64,000 nt of DNA from JACVRM01 sp036824245 (GTDB lineage: Bacteria; Actinomycetota; Thermoleophilia; Gaiellales; Gaiellaceae): positions 31,721 through 95,720 of the forward strand of contig DAITAO010000003.1 in the NCBI GenBank assembly GCA_036824245.1, written 5' to 3'. Both the position numbers and the translations under genes were made by a program. The first letter of the stretch is position 1; every line of letters starts with the position of its first letter. The notes below the pieces were generated by a model. The model searched no databases, had not been told where the DNA came from, and saw nothing but the letters and a program-made list of their open reading frames with translations. This document shows positions 43,401 to 51,600 of the stretch, one piece after another.

Positions 43401-43766
43401 CGCCTGTTCGGGCGCGCTGACCGCGTCGAGCAGGAGGTGCGCCGTGTCGAGGGCGCGCAGCGTCTGCTGGGTCGTGAAGGCTTCGTTGTGCGCCCACCGA
43501 TTGCGGATGTCGAGCAGCTCGCCGACCCAGCTCCGCCCGCTGTGCCCGAGCGACTCGTCGAGCCCGTCGCGCCAGAAGCGAATCATCGCCTTGAGCAGGA
43601 ACTGCGCATCGGCCTTCGCGTTCGCCGGTGCGCCGCGACCGTCGCCGACCGCCTGGGCCCAGTCGGCGCCAACGCGCTTCGTCAGCCGCGCGTCCACGAA
43701 CGGCGCGAGCCCCTGCGCGAGGAGCTGCATCGCGTGCTGGACGCGCTGGCTGTTCGTAACGGCCAT
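40491..43766 (-). CDS. Swt1-type HEPN plus DUF499 AAA+ ATPase
   Basis: A 1091-residue protein. Residues about 1-125 are a Swt1-family HEPN domain with the ribonuclease motif RNRWAH (88-93). Residues about 165-900 are the DUF499 ATPase, with Walker A in ALQTNFGGGKTHSLIALYHL (core 241-248) and Walker B in CLILIDEWVAYAR (351-358). An acidic, Gly/Thr/Glu-rich linker follows near residue 970 (GGDSGGGAGAGSNGDTTETE), then a small C-terminal domain (VALPQRFFGSVELDPLRVGR). DUF499 proteins pair with DUF1156 methylases and large helicases in predicted anti-phage loci. The gene starts three bases after the methylase stop. It could drive translocation or sensing, with HEPN as effector; both are inferred. 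Confidence 0.88.
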   Translation of the reverse strand: MAVTNSQRVQHAMQLLAQGLAPFVDARLTKRVGADWAQAVGDGRGAPANAKADAQFLLKAMIRFWRDGLDESLGHSGRSWVGELLDIRNRWAHNEAFTTQQTLRALDTAHLLLDAVSAPEQASQVDKMRQELQRTQYAEEARAVRRRAATSATAGQPTAGLKPWREVVTPHPDVASGRYQQAEFAADLHQVWRDEATAEYGRPEEFFRRTFLTEGLHELLLNATRRLRGEGGDPAVALQTNFGGGKTHSLIALYHLAGGYSPSQLAGVEQMLADAELEGPPASQVAVLVGQKIAPGTVHRKDDGTEVRTLWGELAWQLGGRPAYDMVGDADRTSTNPGQALTELIREHAPCLILIDEWVAYARQLYGIEGLPSGSFDTQFTFAQALTDAAKDVATAMLVVSIPASDIETGGEGGREARRRLENVVGRIASSWKPATADEGFEIVRRRLFEEIPSELARERDAVVRAFGEQYRGNRGEFPSEVAEADYERRLTASYPIHPELFDRLYGEWSTLERFQRTRGVLRLMAAVIHQLWERDERSLLIMPGTLPIDDARVVDELTRYLDDEWTPVINTDVDGPNSLPLRLDAENAGTFGRYSATRRVARTVYLGSAPVSEVANRGIDDLRVKLGCVQPGESSATFGDALRRLANNATYLSTDGQRHWYSLQPTVTRLAADRAALVPDDRVEEEIERRLRADRERGDFAAVHAAPGSPSDVHDEAEVRLVVVGPARPHARGEESAARAFVARILDERAGGPRLNRNMLVFLAADGARLDELRDAVRQLLAWRSIHEERDLLNLDTVQRAQVEARVGEWDDAVRHRIGEAYQWALVPSTKPDEPGVQWEEIRISGSDALAVRVSRKLRGEETLITAYSGIRLRMDLDRIPLWPNEGDHVGTRDLWSYYAQYLYLPRLRDASVLAGAIEDGATRLTWEQETFAYADACDEAEERYLGLAAGTHATARIDASSLVVKPEAARRQLDADAGADGGDSGGGAGAGSNGDTTETETETGEGSEAVALPQRFFGSVELDPLRVGRDAGEIAENVIQHLSGLSGANVEVRLEIQASVPEGVPDEIVRTVTENARTLKFGNHGFERE

Positions 43767-43769
43767 CGA

Positions 43770-46484
43770 CTAGATCCCCAGCACGGTCTGCGCGTCGGGC
43801 GCTTGCCCGGCGCGCTGTGTGACCGCTGGCCACGACACGACGAGTGCGTTGTAGCCCAGCGCGTCCTGCGCCCAATTCTTACGCTCGCAGATCGTGTAAA
43901 GCCGGTACGCCAGGTCGCGCGCTGCATCGCCTAGGCCGCCGACGCGGCGCACGAGGTCTGCGGCGCCTTCCTCACCGCCTTCCTCGAGGCGCTTGATGAG
44001 GTGTTGCGTCACTTCCCAGACGGTGAGCCGCCGGTCGGTGGCCGGATCCCAGTCGTTCGAGAGGTCGCTGCGCCCGAGCAGTCGAACCTTTCCGGCACGC
44101 GACACGATGATTCCCGCGTGCTCGACGCTCGCCACCGAAATCGCCTTCGCTGTCGCAAGCGTCTCCGCTTCGCCATACGGCCCTTCACCCAAGCCACGGG
44201 TCTCGAACCACGCAACAGCGAAGCGGGTGTGCGCGTCGAGGTCTCCCTCCTGCTGGGCGAGCACCTCATCGAGGGCCTCGTTAATCAGAGCCAGGGCTGT
44301 ACGGACGGTCATCGAAGTGCCGTCGACCTCGACCACCCTTGCGTATCGCGAGAAGATCGCCATGCCCGGCCCGATCGCCGCCTGCGCGAGGTCGACTGGC
44401 GCGATGTTGCCGTGCTGGAGCGTGAGCAGCGCGTCTGGCAGCTCCGCGCGCAGCGCGTCGACGAGCTCGCGGCGGGTCGCGATCGGAGCGGCGGCGGGAC
44501 GCGGGCGGCAGACGAGCACAATCGAAGAGGCGAGCGCGCTCGTGCCGATCGAGACGCTGCGCCCGGTTCGCTCGGTCCGCACCGGCCAAGTGCCCGTGAC
44601 CGCGTAGCCGCTGTCGATCAGACCCGTAAGCATCGAATCCCAGCCTGTCGACGCGACCGCTCCGTCGTTCGACTCGGCTTGCTTGAACGCGTAGAACAGC
44701 GTCAGCGGGTAGTCCGGGTGCTGAGCATCGCGCATTCGCAAGAACGCCTGCCGGAGCCCCTCCTCGAAGAACCGCTCCGCTCGCGCGCGATCGCCGTCGA
44801 AGCGGTACGGCGTTGCGACGAGCTCCTGGCTCTTCGGCGTGAGCAGCGTGCTGAAGAGATCCGCGTAAATCCGGCCGAGCGACCGACGCAGCCAGACGTA
44901 GAAGAAGTCGGCGAGATCCGCGTAACCGATGTTGTCGTAGTACGGCGGGTCAGTGCACACCAACGGTCGGACAACGCCATCGACGGCTGCTGTTGCGTCC
45001 AGCTGCCGCGTGATCGACCGTCTTCCCGCCGGAACTACGTCTAAGACTTTCGGGATCCACCCGAGGAAGATCTCCAGGCTCCCGCTTGACGGTCCAAAGA
45101 CGTTGCCCTCGGCGAAGTCCCAGGTCATCGGGATCGCTTGGCGCGCGAAAGCGTTCCTCAAGATCTCCATCTGAGGATTACTCGCCCACGTCGTGATCGT
45201 GCACGAGTAATCCGTAACCCGGCTGACACAAAGTCCGAGGTACGTCGCCACTGCGTCGGCGTAGGCCTCCTCGGCGCCGTCGCTGAGGACGCGCTCGCGG
45301 GCCTCTCCGACGAGGTCGCTGAACAACGTCAGCGCGACAAGTTGCCGCGGCGTGAACAGGTCGCGATGCTTGGTCATCCCGTACGCCTGCACGCGGAAGC
45401 CGAGTGCCTGCTCGGGAAGACTTGTTTCGGGTACATCATCTGAAGGCTGAGCGCTCGCCGCGATCTCGGCGTGCTCGGTGTCAGGCGGTAGATACACGCG
45501 GCCGCGGTCGCCCTCCGCGACGATTGCCATCATCTGCGCGTCTGTCCGACCGGCCTTGCCCTCAGCGCGCACGTACGCAAGCGGGACCGCGGTCTCGCAG
45601 GCAACGCAGCGGGCGCCGCGACGGCTGACCGTCCCCTCCGGCGCGTCCCTGCCCGGACGCACCTCGAAGCGCACCGCCCGGCGCTCGACGACAGGGCCCA
45701 CGTGCCGCTCCTTGCCCCTCTTCCTAGAAAGCGCGAACGAGCGGACGAGCGGCATGCGCACGCCGCATGCGGGGTTCGGGCAGGTGACGGTCCGCGCCCA
45801 GAGCCAAGCGATCACCGGCATCTCCCGACCGTCCGGGAACTTCGCCTTCGGATAGAAGTGCCCGATGCGCCTGAACGCCTCGTCGCGCATCCACTTGCCG
45901 TAGAAGCGCACGTCCTCGGCGAGCCCCTGCGCACCCTTCCACGTCGCGCCATGATCGAGATCCGCGCGCGACTCCGGGTTCACCGGGGGCCTGCTGGCGA
46001 ACGTCGACGGGATCTCGGCGAGCGCCTTCGTAATGAGGACCGCGACCGGGTTCAGGTCCGATGCGTGCGCCTCCAGCCCGAGTCGCTGCGCCTCGAGCGG
46101 GATCGAGCCGCCGCCACAGAACGGATCGAGTACCGGCGGTGGGTTGCCGTCCGTCGCCTTCATGATCTCGGCGCGGGCAGCCCCGAGCACCGTCTCATTG
46201 TTCGAGTGCTCCCACTTGACGAGCTCCTCGATGATCCGGAAGAGTCGCTGCCGCTCGTGCTCCTGGCCCTCCTGGGTGGGAAACTCCTCAGGCCTGCTCG
46301 ACGGGTCTTCCACGATCGAGGCGAAGAGCACAGCCCGGCAAGCAGCGAGCGGCCGCCTAGCCCACCAGAGGTGCAGCGTCGATGGGTGTCCGTGCCGGAT
46401 TGACTTCTCGCGCGCTGACTCGCGGTTAATTGCCTCTAGGGGGAGCGCAACCTCGATGAGCTTCTTCCGATACGGATCGCTCAC
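43770..46484 (-). CDS. DUF1156 DNA methyltransferase
   Basis: A 904-residue methylase. The N-terminal DUF1156 part reads YRKKLIEVALPLEAINRESA and HPSTLHLWWARRPLAACRAV. SAM-binding motif I is VLDPFCGGGSIPLEAQRLG (120-126 core) and the catalytic DPPY is in VCTDPPYYDNIGYADLADFF (about residue 512). A zinc-ribbon insertion carries CPNPACG and CVACE. The DPPY form suggests N6-adenine (or N4-cytosine) methylation, probably the self-marking arm of the system. The GTG start overlaps the DUF262 stop by four bases (GTGA); the longer frame upstream is Arg-rich read-through and was rejected. Confidence 0.92.
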   Translation of the reverse strand: MSDPYRKKLIEVALPLEAINRESAREKSIRHGHPSTLHLWWARRPLAACRAVLFASIVEDPSSRPEEFPTQEGQEHERQRLFRIIEELVKWEHSNNETVLGAARAEIMKATDGNPPPVLDPFCGGGSIPLEAQRLGLEAHASDLNPVAVLITKALAEIPSTFASRPPVNPESRADLDHGATWKGAQGLAEDVRFYGKWMRDEAFRRIGHFYPKAKFPDGREMPVIAWLWARTVTCPNPACGVRMPLVRSFALSRKRGKERHVGPVVERRAVRFEVRPGRDAPEGTVSRRGARCVACETAVPLAYVRAEGKAGRTDAQMMAIVAEGDRGRVYLPPDTEHAEIAASAQPSDDVPETSLPEQALGFRVQAYGMTKHRDLFTPRQLVALTLFSDLVGEARERVLSDGAEEAYADAVATYLGLCVSRVTDYSCTITTWASNPQMEILRNAFARQAIPMTWDFAEGNVFGPSSGSLEIFLGWIPKVLDVVPAGRRSITRQLDATAAVDGVVRPLVCTDPPYYDNIGYADLADFFYVWLRRSLGRIYADLFSTLLTPKSQELVATPYRFDGDRARAERFFEEGLRQAFLRMRDAQHPDYPLTLFYAFKQAESNDGAVASTGWDSMLTGLIDSGYAVTGTWPVRTERTGRSVSIGTSALASSIVLVCRPRPAAAPIATRRELVDALRAELPDALLTLQHGNIAPVDLAQAAIGPGMAIFSRYARVVEVDGTSMTVRTALALINEALDEVLAQQEGDLDAHTRFAVAWFETRGLGEGPYGEAETLATAKAISVASVEHAGIIVSRAGKVRLLGRSDLSNDWDPATDRRLTVWEVTQHLIKRLEEGGEEGAADLVRRVGGLGDAARDLAYRLYTICERKNWAQDALGYNALVVSWPAVTQRAGQAPDAQTVLGI

Positions 46485-48187
46485 GCCGCGACCTCGTCGG
46501 CGACCGCAGGAGCGGCAAGCTCGTCTGGGCTGGCCTTGTCTCCGAGCGACCGCAACAACTCCGTTGCGCGCCGCGACAACTCCTCGCACCTCTCCACCAG
46601 GAAGTCGTCGTAGCGCTCGACTGCCCAGTGCCACTCCAGCACGTCGCCACCCTGTTTGACCGCATCGCGGAACGACTCCGGAATCGAGTGCGCCCCGAGA
46701 TCCGCTGCGGTGATGCCATGCTCGGCGAGGTAGCGCGCGGGCGGCTTGGCCGCGAGCTTCTTGACATTGGTGCGCTCGTTCAGGACGACAATGTTGGCGA
46801 GAGCGTTAATGTCGTCCGTCGATCGGCCGGCGTCCTTCAGCACCTTACGCGGGAAGACGTGGTGCCACTGAGGCTCGAAGCCAGCGAGCACGGCGTTCCC
46901 GCCCTTGTCATAGGCGATGCGCGTACGGTCGACCCAGTCGACACCGGCCTGCGCGTAGGTCGTGAGGTAGACCATGAGGCGCAGGAAGCGGTTTCCCGCA
47001 CGGTCGTAGCGCATGCGGAACTCCTCGGCCGGGATGTTGTCGGTCGACTGCAGTTGCTCCAGCAGTCGGGCGACTGCGTCGTCGAACGAAGCTGATTCCT
47101 TGATTGACCGGACGTCCATGTTGAGCGCTGTGATTGCTGATCCGCTGTAGCGGCCCTCGCGATTTGCAAGCAGGAACCAGCGGAGCGCGCGATTGAAGCT
47201 AAAGTCCCGATCCGCGCCCCAGCGGTCCTGTAGGACGAACAATGGGATCAGGCTGTTGGCCGACGGAAGCAGCGAAGCCGAGACGACTCCATGCTCGGCA
47301 AGCCGGAAAATCGTCTCGCCGATCACCTTCGAAGTGCGCTTCCACACGTCGGGGAGGCTGTCCGGGGCCCAGAAGTCTTTCGGCACCTCGATGAGCCGAG
47401 CGCGACCGTGACCGACGCCTGTCATTGCGCGCACGTACACACCCGCTTCGAGCCCCCAGCCGCGATCGTCGAGGCTTTCAACGAATGGCAGATACTTCTC
47501 CCGAACCCAGCCAGGATTGCGCGCCGCGGCCAGAGCGAGCACGACGTCAGCCTCCTTGACGCGCGTCCCGGCTTGGTTGAGACGCGCGAAGATCTCGGCG
47601 ACGTCCTCGACCTCATGGCTGACCTTCATGATGGGGACGTCGCGCTCGCGCGTCTGCCAGATCTGCTGCAGGCGTCCGTGTACAGCAGCGAACAATGCGA
47701 GGTCCGCATCCTCGTGGATTGCGCGCGCGATGCGTTCCGCAAGCGGAGTGAGGGACTCGACGTCATCAATGGCGAGAATCTCCCGAACCGAGACCCAGCT
47801 TGGGTCGTGCCGACGAATCGGATTAGGCAAAGAGAACTCGGCCCTGTGTGTTTCACTGTCTCCGACGTTGACGAGCACGTCGAAGCGCCCCCTTGCCTTG
47901 TTCCAGTCCTGGGCCTTCGGCCACCAGTAAGGCTTCCGCCCCAGCAGCAGGCAAAGCGCCGTCGTCCGCTGCTGCCCGTCCACGATCCACAGCGACACGC
48001 GGGCTCCCTCGGCAATCTTCGACTCCACGTAGCTCGACGAGTCCCACAGCAGGAAGGAGCCGATTGGGTAGTCTCGGTAAAGCGACTCGGCGAGCAGCTT
48101 CGCCTGTTCAGGTTCCCAGACGAACTCGCGCTGGAACTCGGGGATATCGAGCTTCTGCTCAACGGCGTGCTGGACGATCTCTCGCAC
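46481..48187 (-). CDS. DUF262/HNH protein (GmrSD-like)
   Basis: A protein of 568 residues from the GTG at 48187. The N-terminal DUF262 (ParB-like NTPase/nuclease) domain has IPEFQREFVWEPEQAKLLAE, DYPIGSFLLWDSS and the hallmark WIVDGQQRTTALCLLLG (DGQQR about 70-74). Near residue 440 an HNH-like nuclease stretch reads QWHHVFPRKVLKDAG, followed by NALANIVVLNERTNVKKLA. Related GmrSD enzymes cut modified phage DNA using NTP. The start may lie upstream: AAGGAGG stands before an ATC/ATT that would add IEQLK, a better family start, but no ATG, GTG or TTG is present there. It overlaps the methylase gene. Confidence 0.88.
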   Translation of the reverse strand: MREIVQHAVEQKLDIPEFQREFVWEPEQAKLLAESLYRDYPIGSFLLWDSSSYVESKIAEGARVSLWIVDGQQRTTALCLLLGRKPYWWPKAQDWNKARGRFDVLVNVGDSETHRAEFSLPNPIRRHDPSWVSVREILAIDDVESLTPLAERIARAIHEDADLALFAAVHGRLQQIWQTRERDVPIMKVSHEVEDVAEIFARLNQAGTRVKEADVVLALAAARNPGWVREKYLPFVESLDDRGWGLEAGVYVRAMTGVGHGRARLIEVPKDFWAPDSLPDVWKRTSKVIGETIFRLAEHGVVSASLLPSANSLIPLFVLQDRWGADRDFSFNRALRWFLLANREGRYSGSAITALNMDVRSIKESASFDDAVARLLEQLQSTDNIPAEEFRMRYDRAGNRFLRLMVYLTTYAQAGVDWVDRTRIAYDKGGNAVLAGFEPQWHHVFPRKVLKDAGRSTDDINALANIVVLNERTNVKKLAAKPPARYLAEHGITAADLGAHSIPESFRDAVKQGGDVLEWHWAVERYDDFLVERCEELSRRATELLRSLGDKASPDELAAPAVADEVAA

Positions 48188-48262
48188 CTTAAGCTGCTCA
48201 ATCGCGATCAGGACCTCCTTCCCTGCCCAGAGACAGGCGTCTGTTCGCGCTTTCCCTTCCGC

Positions 48263-48667
48263 TCACAGCAACCCCTTCCCATCCACGTCGCCACGAACTG
48301 CGTCAACAACGGCACGAGCCTCCTCGACCGCCGCGCGCGCGTCCTCGGTGGTCGGCTCGTCATGCAAGGGGTAGCGAGCCTCCACGGCCCACGCGGTCAG
48401 CCGCGAAAGGTCGGCGTTCAGCCGGCGGACTCCCCAGTCGGCAGGCACGAGCTCGCGCAGCTGTTCAAGGTCATGGACGAGCGGAAACGGAATCTGCTCG
48501 AACACGAGAGCAGCTTTGATCGCCTTCTCTGCCGCCTGGTGGCTCTGCCAGCAAGCGTGGCGGGGGCGGAAACCCTCGGCTCGCTCGACGTGCTCCGCAG
48601 CTCTCAAGTCTTCCTCCGCCCAGCGAAACCAGCGCGCGCCCTCGGCGAGGACGTCAGCGTCCGGCAT
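48263..48667 (-). CDS. HEPN-domain protein, toxin-like
   Basis: A 134-residue four-helix HEPN protein. ARWFRWAEEDLRAAEHVERA opens it, and the catalytic R-x6-H motif is RHACWQSH (R36-H43), followed by QAAEKAIKAALVFEQIPFPL and HDLEQL. This is the MNT-associated HEPN class, in which the toxin is an RNase controlled by a nucleotidyltransferase that adds AMP to it. Its gene overlaps by 14 bases the gene whose last domain is exactly such an MNT, so the pair is a toxin-antitoxin module inside the defence run. Confidence 0.88.
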   Translation of the reverse strand: MPDADVLAEGARWFRWAEEDLRAAEHVERAEGFRPRHACWQSHQAAEKAIKAALVFEQIPFPLVHDLEQLRELVPADWGVRRLNADLSRLTAWAVEARYPLHDEPTTEDARAAVEEARAVVDAVRGDVDGKGLL

Positions 48668-51600
48668 AGAGGACCTTTCCTTCCTCGAGGGCGGGACGTA
48701 GTACCGTACCCACTAGGTGACCGCGCCGCTCGATCTCATCGGGTGTGGTCACAACGATGTCCTTGGCCACGGGTAGATCGCTGACCGCCCAGCGCATCTG
48801 AATGCCGAGCTCGAACAGATCGCCGTTCTCAGGCATTACTACGAGGAGATCGACATCGCTGCCGTCGCGCGCGTCGCCGCGAGCATGCGAGCCAAACAGG
48901 ATGATCTGGTAGGGCGAGAACCGCGTCACGAGCCGGTCGACCATTAGCCCGATCCAGTGCTCGATCGGCGGGCGCGCGGACGGCGCCGGCGGCGAGCCCC
49001 GCTCCCAGAGCTTGCTCCACTGGTAGTTCACGCTCGCCGCGTCGAAGAAAGCATCCTCGGAGCCCCTGTACGGTCGCGTCAGGTATCGCACGTCGGTCTG
49101 CTTGCCGTCGACCGCGACGAGCGCGAGCAGCACGTGATCGGGCTTGTTCATTGCGTAGAGGATCTCGTTCTTGGTGACGGTGACGGTCGGTGCGCCGAGA
49201 ACGCGCCCCTTCACCTCGATGAAGAACAGCTCGCCGGTGATCGGGTCGCGCGAGCGGATGTCGTAGCCGGGGTTGTTGCGTGGCATTTCGCGAGGTTGGC
49301 GCCCGATCGCCCGCTCGGCCGCCAGCACCGCATCCACGGCGGCTCGCTCGACCCGCTCGGTCTCGCGCGCGAAGACGCCCGGCTCGACGTCCCGCTCACC
49401 GCGCAGCCGTTCGAGGAGGCCGCGCGGGACAACAAGCGCACCGCCGGCTATGACGGGCGGAAGCGCTGAGAGCCGGCCTTCTTGGTCGAGCTCGGCCAAG
49501 CGCCGCGTCAGCCGGACTTGGAGATCGTCGGCGCGCTGCCGAGCACGGCCGGAGTTCAACCGCCGCGGCTTTCTGCCGGCGAGTTCCTGCGCTTTGAGCT
49601 CGTTTGCCCGCCTATCCCAGTAGCTGATCTCCGCGGCTAGCCGACGTTGAACGGCGTCACGCGTCAGCGCAACCCGCTCGGCCGTCTGTGCGTGCATCTC
49701 ATCAAGGTGCTCGGGCACCGCGTAGCGGATCGCGTAGTCGAGGCCGGCCTGCTCGATGCCGCGGTCGAGCCACTCCGCCCGGACGAGCGGCTCGACGAGC
49801 GTGTGCTCGTCCTCCTCGAGGGGGCGGTAGTCGAGGTAGGGCGCGTAGCCGGCGAGCTGGGGCTCCCAGTCCTCGGTGAGCTCGACGAACTGAAGGCTTC
49901 GCGAGACGATCTCGCGCTGACCACTCGGGAGCTCGCGCGCGCTCTGGATCGCGTGCTCGAGGTAGATGAGCGCCCGCGGGTCCTCGGTCTGATCAGCATC
50001 GGCGACCAGGATCGTCCCTTGTTTGAGGAGCGGCTGATGGCGCTCGAGCATGAGCTCAACGGTCGCGTCGAGCAGGGGATGCCCTGGCGCCAGGAGTTGG
50101 GCGGGAGGCTGACCCCCTGGGGCTGCGAGCGCCTTCTCGAAGGTGACGCGCGTGTAGCGGTCAACCACGGGGATGCCCGGGCCGAGCGTTCTCGCCCGGT
50201 TTCGAATATCGGCAGGCACGCGAGTGATCTCGAAGCGCTCGGGCTCCCGTTTGGCGATCTGGCCCCCGAGCAACTTGAAAGCTTCGAGGAAGAAGGAGCG
50301 GACGAAATGCGGCTGGAGCTTGCGAGTCTCTGCCTCCTCCATGCGCTCGCGGATCGCCTCGACGTCGGTCGCGGTCATCATTTCCGAAAGCAGGGCGCGC
50401 TCGCGCAGCGCCTCCTTCAACTTCTCACCGACAGCGTCGTCGACGACCTGGTCGAGACGCGCCTTCACGTCCGGCTGGTCGCCGTAGCGAACCGCCTCTA
50501 GCAGGAGCTCGCGGAGCGAGGTGTCGACGAAGATCTCGTCGCCGAGCACGTCGAAGACCTTGCCGCCGAGCTCCCTTGACTGCTCAGTCAGCTTGCGCAG
50601 CAAGCGCTCGAAGACTTGGCCCTCGCGCGTCTCCGCCGCCACGAGGTTCCACATGTGGCAGACCTCGGTTTGACCGATGCGATGGATGCGACCGAAGCGC
50701 TGCTCAATCCGGTTCGGGTTCCAGGGCAGGTCGTAGTTGACGAGCAGATGAGCTCGCTGGAGGTTGACGCCCTCCCCGGCTGCGTCGGTGGCCACCAGCA
50801 CCGCGACATCGGGATCCTGGCGGAACCCCTCCTGCGCCTCGCGCCTAGCCTCCCGCTGCATACCACCGTGAATCGTTACGACGGCCTCAGGCTTGCCGAC
50901 GAGTGTGCGAATGCGCTCACTGAGGTAGTTGAGCGTGTCTCTGTGCTCGGAAAAGATGATTAGCTTCCGGAGGTTCCCGGACTCGTCGAGCATCTCTGCC
51001 TCGGGGTTCTGGAGCAGCTTCGAGAGCTCGGCCCACTTCGCGTCGGTGCGCGAGGCGCGCACCCGGGCAGCGATCGCCTCTAGCTCGGTCAGCGTCCTGA
51101 TCTCGGCCTCGAGCTCGGCCACGGTTTGGGCAGCTGAGGCCTGATCGACGACAGCTTCCTCGATCTCTTCACGCTCGCCTTCTGCAAGATCGTCGAGCTC
51201 ATCGAGATCGACGGGGGTGCTGGGCTCCGGAGGGCGCCTGCCGAGTCGCTCGTCCTTCAGCCGCTTCTCCAGGCGTTCCCGGCGGCGGCGGAGCGACTGG
51301 TAGATCGCCTCAGGCGAGGACGCCAAGCGTCGCTGGAGAACGGTGAGCGCGAAGCCGACGATGTTGCCGCGGCGCCCTTCGCCTTGCGCCTGGAGGCGCT
51401 CGGCTCGGTTCATCTCGTCGCGGACGTAGTCGGTCACCCTGCTGTAGAGAAGCGCCTCGTCATCGGATAGCGCGTACGTGACCGTGTAGGCCCGCCGCTC
51501 CGGGAAGAGCGGCTTCCCCTCGAACGTGAGCAGCTCCTCCTTGACCATCCGGCGCATGAGACCCTGGGCGTCGAGCGGCCGAGCGCCCCCCTTTCGCGGC

